From positions 186,001-250,000 of the forward strand of contig NZ_JAMXMY010000011.1 in NCBI RefSeq assembly GCF_024055795.1: a DNA stretch of 64,000 nt. Reading direction: 5' to 3'. Position 1 is the stretch's first letter. Every line of letters begins with the position of its first letter. This document shows, piece by piece, positions 40,305-49,601 of the stretch. Below the pieces are notes generated by a model. It was not told the origin of the DNA and searched no databases. It saw only the letters and a program-made list of their open reading frames with translations. Source of the stretch: Actinoallomurus purpureus. GTDB lineage: Bacteria > Actinomycetota > Actinomycetes > Streptosporangiales > Streptosporangiaceae. The translations under genes and the position numbers were made by a program.

Positions 40305-40570
40305 GCTCCGGCCTGCAGGCCCAGCGGACGGAACTGGCGTGGCTGCGGACGACGCTGTCGAGCTGGGCGGTCGGCCTGCTCGCCCTCAAGATCGCTTTCC
40401 CGGTCGGGGCCGTGGCGCTGCTCGGCCCGCTGGCCGTGACCGTCGTCGCGCACCGCAGGCGACGGCGGCTGCGCGCGTACGGCGTGCCGCCGCCCCTTTC
40501 ACGGGCGGAGGGAATGCTCGTCGCCGGCGCCTGCGCGGTGATCGCGATCGCGGGCGCCGTGCTGATCTGA
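40301..40570 (+). CDS. DUF202 membrane protein (YidG-like)
   Basis: This 89-aa protein has the DUF202 N-terminal motif QAQRTELAWLRTTLSSWAVG and three short membrane segments. It begins at the GTG overlapping the previous stop. It probably forms a heteromer with its neighbour, as deduced only from the coupling. Confidence 0.87.
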   Translation: MSSGLQAQRTELAWLRTTLSSWAVGLLALKIAFPVGAVALLGPLAVTVVAHRRRRRLRAYGVPPPLSRAEGMLVAGACAVIAIAGAVLI

Positions 40571-40602
40571 CCCAGCCGCCGTACGGGTCCGGCGTGGCAC
40601 GG

Positions 40603-41139
40603 TCAGCAGGCGGCGCGCACCGTGAAGCTCGCCCACACCACTTTTCCGTGGCCGTACAGCGGGGTCCAGCTCCACGAGTCGCTGAACGCGGCGACGAGGT
40701 ACAGGCCACGGCCGCTCTGCGAAACGAAGTCGGCCTCCCCCGGCATCGGCACCTCGTCGCTGGGATCGGCGACCGCGCAGGTCAACCGGCCGCCGGTGCG
40801 CAGCAGCCCGAGCCCGATCGGCGTCTCGCCGACGGAACGGGCCGCCCCTCCGACGGCATGCCGCAGGGCGTTGGTCACGAGTTCGGACACGACGAGCCCG
40901 ACGTCGTCGTACATGGCCGCCAGGCCCCATCGGGCGAGTCCGTCCCGCGAGAACTCGCGCGCCTCCCGTACGGATTCGGGCACCGCGGCGAGGTCCCGCG
41001 TCACCATGTTCAACCCCGCCCTGGCGGGCGGGACCGTGTGGTCATGCCACCGTTCCCCGCGGGCGATCGCCGACAACAGCCACTCTTGCGCTTCATCGAC
41101 GCTCTCTCCGGTCATCCAGCGCGCTCCGTGTGCTGTCAT
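40603..41139 (-). CDS. HATPase_c ATP-binding protein (anti-sigma-like)
   Basis: This 178-aa protein carries an RsbW-like domain: VGLVVSELVTNALRHAVGGA (N box), TCAVADPSDEVPM (G1) and SQSGRGLYLVAAFSDSW (G2). The N-terminal 60 residues (ESVDEAQEWLLSAIARGERW) are an added helical segment. The ATG at 41139 follows AGAGG. It is divergent from an Scr1-type XRE/DUF397 pair, repeating the arrangement at 18.4-20.0 kb. Confidence 0.85.
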   Translation of the reverse strand: MTAHGARWMTGESVDEAQEWLLSAIARGERWHDHTVPPARAGLNMVTRDLAAVPESVREAREFSRDGLARWGLAAMYDDVGLVVSELVTNALRHAVGGAARSVGETPIGLGLLRTGGRLTCAVADPSDEVPMPGEADFVSQSGRGLYLVAAFSDSWSWTPLYGHGKVVWASFTVRAAC

Positions 41140-41196
41140 CGCGATCCTCTGGGAAGCAGTGATCGGCGTACCTCGCGCGCTATCCTGCTCGACATG

Positions 41197-41227
41197 CCTT
41201 GCATATGCAAGGCCCGATGCACGTGCA
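41197..41227. promoter_or_regulatory. Two palindromes between HATPase and XRE genes
   Basis: CCTTGCATATGCAAGG (41197-41212) is a perfect 16-bp palindrome. TGCACGTGCA (41218-41227) is a perfect 10-bp palindrome immediately after it. They share the TTGCA/TGCA element and are the probable operator of the Scr1-type regulator. Confidence 0.6.
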
Positions 41228-41302
41228 GGCAATCGTGCAACTCTGACAGCGGAGGGGAGGGAGTGGCACACTGTGCGCTGACCGATGCTCATGGAGGTAG
41301 GG

Positions 41303-42169
41303 GTGGACACAGCGCAGCCCGCTGGGGGACCGACCGTTCTTCGCCGGCTCCTTGGTGCTCAGCTGCGCCGGTTGCGTGAGCGGCAGGGCATCACCCGCGA
41401 GGAGGCCGGATACGCGATCCGGGCCTCCGGTTCCAAGATGAGCCGCCTGGAGTTGGGACGGGTGGGCTTCAAGGAACGCGACGTGGCCGACCTGCTCACT
41501 CTCTACGGGGTCATGAACGAGCGGGAAAGGGCGACCCTTCTCGACCTCGCCCAGGACGCCAACACTCCCGGCTGGTGGCACAGGTACGGCGACGTTCTGC
41601 CGGGCTGGTTCGAGACCTACGTGGGGCTGGAAGAGGCCGCTGCGCTGATCCGCACCTACGAGGTCCAGTTCATCCCCGGTCTGCTGCAGACCGAGGAATA
41701 CGCCCGTTCCGTCATCTCCCTGGGCAACTCGGCCGCGCCTCCCGAGGAGATCGAGCAGAGGGTCAGCCTGCGGATAACTCGTCAGAAACTGCTAACACGA
41801 GGGGACGGTCCCCGACTGTGGGCGGTCGTGGACGAGGCGGCGTTGCGACGCCCGATCGGGGGACGAGAAGTGATGCGGGGTCAGATCGAGCGCCTCATCG
41901 AGGCGACCAAACTGCCCAATGTCATTCTCCAGGTGTTGCCGTTCCGGGTCGGCGGTCATACCGCCGAGGCCGGGGCGTTCACCATCCTGCGGTTTCCCGA
42001 GTCGGACCTGCCGGACGTGGTCTACATCGAGCAACTGACCAGTGGCCTGTATCTGGACAGACGCGATGACGTGGACGCCTACATGGAGGCGATGGAACGC
42101 CTCTGTGTGGTCAGCGCACCTCCGGACAACACCGCCGAGATCCTCAGCAGGATTCTCCAGGAGACATGA
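41303..42169 (+). CDS. Scr1-type XRE regulator with DUF5753 domain
   Basis: The protein is 288 aa from the GTG at 41303, which follows GGAGGT; an ATG at 41285 is in frame. The helix-turn-helix is in ERQGITREEAGYAIRASGSK and the DUF5753 domain in VQFIPGLLQTEEYARSVISL and LQVLPFRVGGHTAEAGAFTI. A full-length DUF397 gene starts at the base after its stop. Such pairs control secondary metabolism or development in related genera. Confidence 0.9.
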   Translation: MDTAQPAGGPTVLRRLLGAQLRRLRERQGITREEAGYAIRASGSKMSRLELGRVGFKERDVADLLTLYGVMNERERATLLDLAQDANTPGWWHRYGDVLPGWFETYVGLEEAAALIRTYEVQFIPGLLQTEEYARSVISLGNSAAPPEEIEQRVSLRITRQKLLTRGDGPRLWAVVDEAALRRPIGGREVMRGQIERLIEATKLPNVILQVLPFRVGGHTAEAGAFTILRFPESDLPDVVYIEQLTSGLYLDRRDDVDAYMEAMERLCVVSAPPDNTAEILSRILQET

Positions 42170-42409
42170 ATGCAGTACCGGGTGTACAACGGCATCCCCG
42201 CCACCGATCTCGCCGACGTCCGATGGCAGAAGAGCCACCGGAGCAACTCGCAGGGTAATTGCGTCGAGCTGGCGCAGCTCCCCGACGGGAGCGTCGCCGT
42301 CAGAAACTCCCGGCATCCGGCCGGGCCCGCGCTGGTCTACACGAAGGCGGAGATCAAGGCCCTGATCCAGGGCGCCAAGTCCGGCGATTTCGACACTCTG
42401 ATCGCCTGA
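42170..42409 (+). CDS. DUF397 protein
   Basis: This 79-aa protein is a full-length DUF397: RWQKSHRSNSQGNCVELAQL, GSVAVRNSRHPAGPALVYTK and a C-terminal helix (AEIKALIQGAKSGDFD). The ATG directly follows the TGA of the XRE gene. It is intact, in contrast with the two truncated DUF397 genes at 18.4-18.6 kb. Confidence 0.92.
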   Translation: MQYRVYNGIPATDLADVRWQKSHRSNSQGNCVELAQLPDGSVAVRNSRHPAGPALVYTKAEIKALIQGAKSGDFDTLIA

Positions 42410-42509
42410 CCAACCTCACACAACCCCCCGCCCGGGCACCCTCGGCCGGGGGTCACCGGAAGGGGCACCACCGAGCCTCCGCGGCCACGCTCACCGAATC
42501 GAACCGAAC

Positions 42510-42523
42510 AGGAACAAGTTCTC
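42510..42523. promoter_or_regulatory. Secondary KstR-type box (AGGAACAAGTTCTC)
   Basis: The AAC-AA-GTT core with a perfect GAACAAGTTC-like symmetry (GAAC/GTTC) lies 90-103 bp upstream of the thiolase start. The outer T/A are not conserved. Confidence 0.45.
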
Positions 42524-42564
42524 TTCGTCCGTTACGTACGCGAAGAGGCTTGCAGAAGCCGTAT

Positions 42565-42578
42565 TAGAACGGGTTATA
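42565..42578. promoter_or_regulatory. KstR-type operator before fadA5 (TAGAACGGGTTATA)
   Basis: This is a full match to TNNAACNNGTTNNA located 35-48 bp upstream of the thiolase ATG, where it would overlap the promoter. Confidence 0.75.
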
Positions 42579-42579
42579 G

Positions 42580-43809
<1,230 letters not shown>

Positions 43810-43830
43810 GCTTCGGCCGACGGCACCACG

Positions 43831-43881
43831 CGCGCGCCCGTACGCGCCCGTAGTAGGCGCCCGTAGGCGCCCGCTACGCGC
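43831..43881. repeat. Short GCGCCCGTA repeats
   Basis: Four imperfect copies of (G)GCGCCCGTA lie between the thiolase stop and the P450 promoter. The GTACGCGCC / GGCGC…GCTACGCGC symmetry could form a weak hairpin that ends the thiolase transcript. Confidence 0.5.
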
Positions 43882-43990
43882 GCCGAAACGGTCTCCGAGA
43901 TTCGGTTATCGGTCGATCACGATGCGTTGATGAGACACGCGCCACGTCCCCGTCGACCTCCCGCATCTTGACCCTAACGAGCGCTTGGTT

Positions 43991-44004
43991 TAGAACGTGT
44001 TCCA
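43991..44004. promoter_or_regulatory. KstR-type operator before the first P450 (TAGAACGTGTTCCA)
   Basis: This is a full match to TNNAACNNGTTNNA with a nearly perfect GAACGTGTTC palindrome, 28-41 bp upstream of the P450 ATG. Confidence 0.78.
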
Positions 44005-44031
44005 GAGCCAGCCGCCTCCTGAGGAGCGCCG

Positions 44032-45252
44032 ATGCCGATCGACATCATCACGCCGGAGATCTACGAGCGAGGGGGCTTCCCGGATGAGGGCTTCCGCCGG
44101 CTGCGACGGGAGTCCCCGGTGTACTGGCACGAGGACCCCAACGACAGCTCGCCGGGCTTCTGGGCGGTGACCAAGTACGACGACGTGGTCCACGTCTCCC
44201 GGCATCCGGAGCTCTTCTCCTCGGCCGAGCGTACGTCGATGTTCGATGAGTTCACCGACGATGACATCGCGCTGTACCGGCTGATGATGCTCTTCATGGA
44301 CCCACCGCAGCACACCCGCCAGCGCGGCTACGTCAACAAGGGCTTCACGCCACGGATGATCAAACAGCTCGAGGAGCACATCCGCGACGTCAGCCACCAG
44401 CTGATCGACGACGTGGTCGAGCGCGGCGAGGCCTGCTTCGTCCGCGACATCTCCGCGCCGTTCCCGCTGTATGTGATCTGCGAGCTCATCGGCGCGCCCG
44501 TGGAGGACCGCGGCAGGCTGTTCGACCTGTCCAACGCCCTGATCGGCTTCGACGACCCGGACTACGGCACCTCCACCGAGCACGCGCGCGACGTCTCGGC
44601 GGAGGTCCTCACCTACGCCCACGAGCTGGCCGCGTACCACCGGGAACACCCGGGCGACGACATCGCCACCAAGCTGCTGCAGCCCGACGCCGACGGCCGG
44701 GTGCTCAGCGCGGACGAGTTCGCGATGTTCATCCTGATGCTGATCATGGCGGGCAACGAGACGACGCGGAACGGCGCGTCGGGCGGCATGCTGGCCTTCT
44801 TCGAGCACCCGGACCAGTGGCGGCGACTGCTCTCCAACCAGGGTCTGATCAAGACCACCGCGGACGAGATCGTGCGCTGGGTCAGCCCGGTGAACCTGTT
44901 CCGGCGGACGGCGATGCGCGACACCGAACTGCGCGGGCAGCGCATCAAGGAAGGCGACAAGGTCGTCATCTTCTACCCCTCGGCCAACCGCGACGAGGAC
45001 GTGTTCGACGACCCGTACACCTTCGACGTCGGCCGCGACCCGAACCCCCACATCGGCTTCGGGGGCGGCGGCCCGCACTTCTGCCTCGGCACGCACCTCG
45101 CGCGGCTGGAGCTGACCGTGCTGTTCGAGGTGCTCCTGGAGCGGATGCCGGACATCGAGCAGGCGGGCGAGGCGCGCCGCCTGCGGTCCAACTTCATCAA
45201 CGGCATCAAGGAGCTACCGGTCCGATTCACCCCCTCGAAACCGCGCAAATAG
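44032..45252 (+). CDS. Cytochrome P450, CYP125-like
   Basis: This 406-aa P450 has the I-helix MAGNETTRNG, the ExxR DEIVRWVSP and the heme loop FGGGGPHFCLG. MLFMDPPQHTRQRGYVNKGF and AFFEHPDQW are very like CYP125, the steroid C26/C27 hydroxylase that starts side-chain oxidation, though CYP124/CYP142 relatives remain possible. It has its own KstR-type box, and the box for the next gene overlaps its stop codon. A closely related P450 follows after one SDR gene. Confidence 0.88.
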   Translation: MPIDIITPEIYERGGFPDEGFRRLRRESPVYWHEDPNDSSPGFWAVTKYDDVVHVSRHPELFSSAERTSMFDEFTDDDIALYRLMMLFMDPPQHTRQRGYVNKGFTPRMIKQLEEHIRDVSHQLIDDVVERGEACFVRDISAPFPLYVICELIGAPVEDRGRLFDLSNALIGFDDPDYGTSTEHARDVSAEVLTYAHELAAYHREHPGDDIATKLLQPDADGRVLSADEFAMFILMLIMAGNETTRNGASGGMLAFFEHPDQWRRLLSNQGLIKTTADEIVRWVSPVNLFRRTAMRDTELRGQRIKEGDKVVIFYPSANRDEDVFDDPYTFDVGRDPNPHIGFGGGGPHFCLGTHLARLELTVLFEVLLERMPDIEQAGEARRLRSNFINGIKELPVRFTPSKPRK

Positions 45253-45263
45253 AACAAGTTTCA
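45250..45263. promoter_or_regulatory. KstR-type operator before the SDR (TAGAACAAGTTTCA)
   Basis: This is a full match to TNNAACNNGTTNNA. Its first three bases are the TAG stop codon of the upstream P450, so operator and stop codon are fused. It lies 82-95 bp upstream of the SDR start. Confidence 0.72.
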
Positions 45264-45344
45264 CTTATATTGAGACGCGGCATGTCAGCCATCCGGAAGG
45301 CCACCCGGACGGTTGACATGCCGCCGCCCGGTGGAAGGAGCCGC

Positions 45345-46220
45345 ATGGCCGTCTCGCCCAACGGAAACGACGTCTCGCTCAAGGACAGAGTCGTCGCGGT
45401 CACCGGTGCCGGCAACGGCCTCGGCCGCGCGCACGCGCTGGAATTCGCCCGCCGGGGGGCGCGGCTGGTCCTCAACGACCTGCCGGGCGAGGCCGTCCGG
45501 CGGACCGCCGAACTCGTGCGCAAGCAGGACGCGGAGGCGGTGATCGCCGAGGGCGACGTCGCCGACTGGTCGACCGGCGAGGTGCTGCTGAAGACCGCGC
45601 TGGAGGCCCACGGGACCCTCGACGTCCTGGTCAACAACGCGGGCATCACGCGCGACCGCATGATCTTCAACATGTCCGAGGCGGAGTGGGACGCCGTCGT
45701 GAACGTCCATCTGAAGGGCCACTTCGTGATGGCCCGCCACGCGACGGCGTACTGGCGGGCCCGGTCGAAGGAGGTGGGCGGCCCGGTCTACGCCCGGATC
45801 GTCAACACCGCGTCCGAGGCCTTCCTGCTCGGCTCGCCCGGCCAGCCGAACTACGCGGCGGCCAAGGGCGGCATCGCCGCGCTCACGGTCGCCATCGCCC
45901 AGTCGTGCGGGCGCTACGGCGTGCGCGCCAACGCGATCTGCCCGCGCGCCCGTACGGCCATGACGGCCGGCGTCTTCGGCCCGCCGCCCGAGGACGCCCC
46001 CGACCCCCTTGCCCCGGAGCACGTGTCACCGCTGGTCGCGTACCTGGCCTCGCCCGCCGCCGAGGACGTCACCGGTCAGGTGTTCGTCGCGTACGGCGGC
46101 ACCGTCACGGTCATGGCGCCGCCCACGGTGGCCCTGCGGGTGACGGGCTCGACCACGGAGGCGTTCGCCGAGGCGCTGAGCGGACTGCCCGCCGGAGGAT
46201 TCAAAACAGCCGACCTGTGA
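45345..46220 (+). CDS. Short-chain dehydrogenase (Hsd4A-like)
   Basis: This 291-aa SDR has the cofactor loop AVTGAGNGLGRAHALEFARR, NNAGITRD, and the catalytic NTASEAF … YAAAKGG. The layout with long C-terminal segment resembles the 3-hydroxyacyl-CoA dehydrogenase domain of MFE-2 and Hsd4A, which act on steroid side-chain CoA thioesters. The ATG at 45345 follows GAAGGAG. It is 13 bp upstream of the second P450 and likely co-transcribed with it under the box at 45250. Confidence 0.85.
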   Translation: MAVSPNGNDVSLKDRVVAVTGAGNGLGRAHALEFARRGARLVLNDLPGEAVRRTAELVRKQDAEAVIAEGDVADWSTGEVLLKTALEAHGTLDVLVNNAGITRDRMIFNMSEAEWDAVVNVHLKGHFVMARHATAYWRARSKEVGGPVYARIVNTASEAFLLGSPGQPNYAAAKGGIAALTVAIAQSCGRYGVRANAICPRARTAMTAGVFGPPPEDAPDPLAPEHVSPLVAYLASPAAEDVTGQVFVAYGGTVTVMAPPTVALRVTGSTTEAFAEALSGLPAGGFKTADL

Positions 46221-46233
46221 GGGAGCTCCGCCG

Positions 46234-47436
46234 ATGGACATCGACCTCGTCGACCCCGACCGGTACGCCGACGCCGGCATCCCGCACGACCAGCTACGCC
46301 GCCTGCGCCACCACGACCCCGTCCATCGGCACTCCGGCGAACCGGACTTCTGGGCGGTCACCCGGTACGACGACGTGGTGCACGTCTCCCGCCATCCGGA
46401 GATCTTCTCCTCGTACCGCAGGCTCGCGCTGTTCCCCGAGCCGACCGACGAGCAGCTCGCCATGCAGCGGATGATGATGCTCAACCAGGACCCGCCCGAG
46501 CACTCCCGCAAGCGGAGCATCGTGGGCAAGGGGTTCACCCCGCGGACGATCGGCCGGCTGGAGGACCACGTCCGCGAGATCTGCCGTGGTCTCATCGACG
46601 AGGTCGCGGGCCGGGGCGAGGCCGACTTCGTCCGCGACATCTCCGCTCCCCTGCCGCTGTACGTGATCTGCGAGCTCATCGGCGCGCCGACGGAGGACCG
46701 GGAGAAGATCTTCGAGTGGTCGAACCGTCTGATCGGCGAGGACGACCCCGACCTGCGTTCGACAGAGGAGGAAGAGGGCGCCGCGGCGGCCGAGCTGTAC
46801 GCCTACGCCAACGAGCTCGCGGAGCGGCGCCGGAAGGAGCCGCGGGACGACATCGTCACCGCGCTGTTGCGTCCGCACGGCGGCGAGGAGCTCACGGTCG
46901 ACGAGTTCGACCTGTTCATGATGCTGCTCATCGTCGCGGGCAACGAGACCACCCGCAACGCCGCCTCCGGCGGCATGCTGGCCTTCTTCGAGCACCCGGA
47001 CCAGTGGCGTCGCCTCGTCGGCGACCGGCGGAACGGCGGCGACCTGGGGCGTACGGCCGCCGACGAGATCGTGCGCTGGGTCAGCCCGGTCAACCTGTTC
47101 AGGCGCACGGCGACGCGCGACACCGAGCTGGGCGGGCGGGAGATCCGCGAAGGCGACAAGGTCGTGGTGTTCTACGCCTCGGCCAACCGCGACGAGGGCG
47201 TCTTCCACGACCCGTACGACTTCGACATCGGCCGCGACCCGAACCCGCACATCGGCTTCGGCGGCGGCGGCCCGCACTTCTGCCTGGGCTCGCACCTCGC
47301 GCGACTGGAGCTGCAGGTGCTGTTCGAGACGCTGGCGGAACGGCTTCCGCACATCGCCCCGGCCGGCGAGGCGCGCCGCCTCCGCTCCAACTTCATCAAC
47401 GGCATCAAGGAGATGCCCGTCCGCTTCACCGCCTGA
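46234..47436 (+). CDS. Cytochrome P450, paralogue of the CYP125-like enzyme
   Basis: This 400-aa P450 has VAGNETTRNA, DEIVRWVSP and FGGGGPHFCLG. It is clearly a paralogue of the P450 at 44032: from SGGMLAFFEHPDQWRR to RLRSNFINGIKE the two are nearly identical. The N-terminal substrate-recognition regions differ more, suggesting different sterol substrates or positions. The ATG at 46234 follows GAGGGAG. Confidence 0.88.
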   Translation: MDIDLVDPDRYADAGIPHDQLRRLRHHDPVHRHSGEPDFWAVTRYDDVVHVSRHPEIFSSYRRLALFPEPTDEQLAMQRMMMLNQDPPEHSRKRSIVGKGFTPRTIGRLEDHVREICRGLIDEVAGRGEADFVRDISAPLPLYVICELIGAPTEDREKIFEWSNRLIGEDDPDLRSTEEEEGAAAAELYAYANELAERRRKEPRDDIVTALLRPHGGEELTVDEFDLFMMLLIVAGNETTRNAASGGMLAFFEHPDQWRRLVGDRRNGGDLGRTAADEIVRWVSPVNLFRRTATRDTELGGREIREGDKVVVFYASANRDEGVFHDPYDFDIGRDPNPHIGFGGGGPHFCLGSHLARLELQVLFETLAERLPHIAPAGEARRLRSNFINGIKEMPVRFTA

Positions 47437-47467
47437 TCCGGCGCGTGCCGTCCCAACTGCGCCGAAC

Positions 47468-47488
47468 GTGGCTTTCGCCACCTTTTTA
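47468..47488 (+). terminator. Hairpin and T-tract after the second P450
   Basis: GTGGC-TTTC-GCCAC is followed by CTTTTT, a small classical rho-independent terminator 32 bp after the P450 stop. Confidence 0.55.
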
Positions 47489-47577
47489 GACTCGGCGCCT
47501 AATACGGGGCCGTCGGTAACAGTTGTCAGGCTATGGTCTAACTTCACCAGGAGTGACGTTTGCGGGAGGGGCGACGC

Positions 47578-48843
47578 GTGGGTGAGGTCGGCGAACCATT
47601 GCGCGTGGCCCTGCTCTCCTATCGGAGCAAGCCGCACTGCGGCGGCCAGGGCGTCTATCTGCGGCACCTGTCCCGGGAGCTGGCCGAGCTGGGGCACCGC
47701 GTCGTCGTGTTCTCCGGCCAGCCCTACCCCGAGCTCGACCGCGACGACATCGTGCTGCACAAGGTGCCGAGCCTGGACCTGTACGGAGACGACGACCCGT
47801 TCCGCACGCCGGCGCTGTCGGAGTACCGCGACTGGATCGACGTCCTGGAGTTCGCGCACATGCGGACCGGCGGCTTCCCCGAGCCGCTGACCTTCAGCCT
47901 GCGGGCGCTGCGCGAGCTGCGCAAACGCCGCCACATGTTCGACGTCGTGCACGACAACCAGGTGCTCGGCTACGGCAACCTCGCCATCCCCCGCCTCGGC
48001 CTGCCCCTCGTCACCAGCATCCACCACCCCATCAGCGTGGACCGCCGGATCGAGATCGAGGCCGCCAAGGGCCTCAAGCAGCGGTTCGGCAAGCGCCGCT
48101 GGTACGGCTTCGTCGCGATGCAGGCACGGGTCGCCCAGCGCGTCGGCCCGATCCTCACCGTCTCCGAGTCGTCCAAGCGCGACATCATCCGCGACTTCCA
48201 GGCACCCCCCGAGCAGGTGCACATCCTGCCGCTCGGCGTCGACACCCACTGCTTCCACCCGCGCGGCGAACGGGTCCCCGGCCGCATCGTCGCCGTCGCC
48301 AGCGCCGACTCCCCGCTCAAGGGCGTCGCGACGCTGCTGCGCGCGGTCGCCAAGCTCGCCACCGAACGCGACGTCCACGTCATCGTCGTCAGCAAGCCGA
48401 CCCCCGGCGGGCCCACCGACAAGCTGGTCGGCGAGCTGTCGCTCGGCGACCGCGTCCGGTTCGTCTCCGGCATCTCCGACGAGGAGCTCGGCGAGCTGCT
48501 GGCCAGTGCCGAGATCGCGGTCGTGCCCTCGCTGTACGAGGGCTTCTCCCTGCCCGCCGTCGAGCACATGGCCTCGGGCACGCCGCTCGTCGCCAGCCGT
48601 ACGGGCGCGCTGCCGGAGGTGGTCGGCGACGCGGCGATCCTCGTCGAGCCCGGCGACGTCGAGGAGCTGGCGGGCGTACTCGGCCGGCTGCACGACTCCC
48701 CGGAGGAACGCGAGCGGGTCGGCGCGTCGGGCTACGCGCGCGTGCAGGAGCGGTTCACCTGGTCCGCCGTCGCACGAGCCACCGTGGGCCACTACGAGAC
48801 CGCCATCGCCCGCCGCCGCGGGCACCGCCCGGAAGGAGCATGA
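47578..48843 (+). CDS. GT4-family glycosyltransferase
   Basis: This 421-aa retaining glycosyltransferase has GT-B fold features: the N-terminal LLSYRSKPHCGGQGVYLRHL, VVHDNQVLGYG and the donor site YEGFSLPAVEHMASGTPLVA. The GTG at 47578 follows GGGAGGGG; a TTG at 47560 after AGGAG is an alternative. Its stop overlaps the methyltransferase start (ATGA). The operon with a methyltransferase and an alpha/alpha-barrel protein suggests synthesis of a glycolipid or methylated saccharide, but no product can be named. Confidence 0.88.
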   Translation: MGEVGEPLRVALLSYRSKPHCGGQGVYLRHLSRELAELGHRVVVFSGQPYPELDRDDIVLHKVPSLDLYGDDDPFRTPALSEYRDWIDVLEFAHMRTGGFPEPLTFSLRALRELRKRRHMFDVVHDNQVLGYGNLAIPRLGLPLVTSIHHPISVDRRIEIEAAKGLKQRFGKRRWYGFVAMQARVAQRVGPILTVSESSKRDIIRDFQAPPEQVHILPLGVDTHCFHPRGERVPGRIVAVASADSPLKGVATLLRAVAKLATERDVHVIVVSKPTPGGPTDKLVGELSLGDRVRFVSGISDEELGELLASAEIAVVPSLYEGFSLPAVEHMASGTPLVASRTGALPEVVGDAAILVEPGDVEELAGVLGRLHDSPEERERVGASGYARVQERFTWSAVARATVGHYETAIARRRGHRPEGA

Positions 48844-49601
48844 CCCTGCTGACCGTGGACTTCAACAGGTTCCGCGTGTCGCCCGGCGAGCACGTGCTCG
48901 ACATGGGCTGCGGCGCGGGCCGGCACGCGTTCGAGCTCTACCGGCGCGGGGCGCACGTCGTGGCGTTCGACCGGGACGAGCGGGAGCTGGCCGAGGTCGC
49001 GACGATGTTCGCCGCGATGGACCTGGAGGGCGAGGCGCCCGAGGGCGCGTCGGCGCGCACGGTGACCGGCGACGCGCTGCGCCTGCCGTTCCCCGACGAC
49101 ACCTTCGACAAGATCGTCGCAGCGGAGGTGCTCGAGCACATCCCGGACGACATGGCGGCCATGGCCGAGCTGCTCCGGGTGCTCAAGCCGGGCGGTGAGC
49201 TCGCCGTGACCGTGCCCTCGTGGCTTCCCGAGCGCATCTGCTGGGCGCTGTCGGAGGACTACCACACCGCCCCGGGCGGCCACGTGCGCATCTACACCCG
49301 CGCCGAACTCGAGGCCAAGCTCAAGTCGACCGGCTTCGAGGTCGGCGACCACCACCACGCCCACGGCCTGCACGCGCCGTACTGGTGGATCAAGTGCGCG
49401 GTGGGCGTGAACAACGACGGTCACCCGCTCGCCAAGGCGTACCACCAGGTGCTCGTCTGGGACATCATGAAGCGCCCCCTGGCGACGCGACTCGCCGAGC
49501 GGGTGCTCAATCCGGTCGTCGGCAAGAGCGTCGTCGTCTACTTCACCAAGCCCACCGCCTCCGTCACCGAGGAGCAGGAGCAGACGCATGCGGCGGCCTG
49601 A
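48840..49601 (+). CDS. Class I SAM-dependent methyltransferase
   Basis: This 253-aa methyltransferase has motif I LDMGCGAGRHAFEL, the acidic VVAFDRDERELAEV, LPFPDDTFDKIVAAEVLEHI and LKPGGELAVTVPSW. The C-terminal region (GHVRIYTRAELEAKLKSTGF) is typical of UbiE/Methyltransf_11 proteins. It starts inside the glycosyltransferase stop and overlaps the next gene by 14 bp, so the three proteins are tightly co-expressed. Confidence 0.9.
   Translation: MTLLTVDFNRFRVSPGEHVLDMGCGAGRHAFELYRRGAHVVAFDRDERELAEVATMFAAMDLEGEAPEGASARTVTGDALRLPFPDDTFDKIVAAEVLEHIPDDMAAMAELLRVLKPGGELAVTVPSWLPERICWALSEDYHTAPGGHVRIYTRAELEAKLKSTGFEVGDHHHAHGLHAPYWWIKCAVGVNNDGHPLAKAYHQVLVWDIMKRPLATRLAERVLNPVVGKSVVVYFTKPTASVTEEQEQTHAAA

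Noticed and set aside
46294-48825. An 843-codon minus-strand open frame
   Set aside because: It is antisense to the second P450 and the glycosyltransferase and shows no domain motif.
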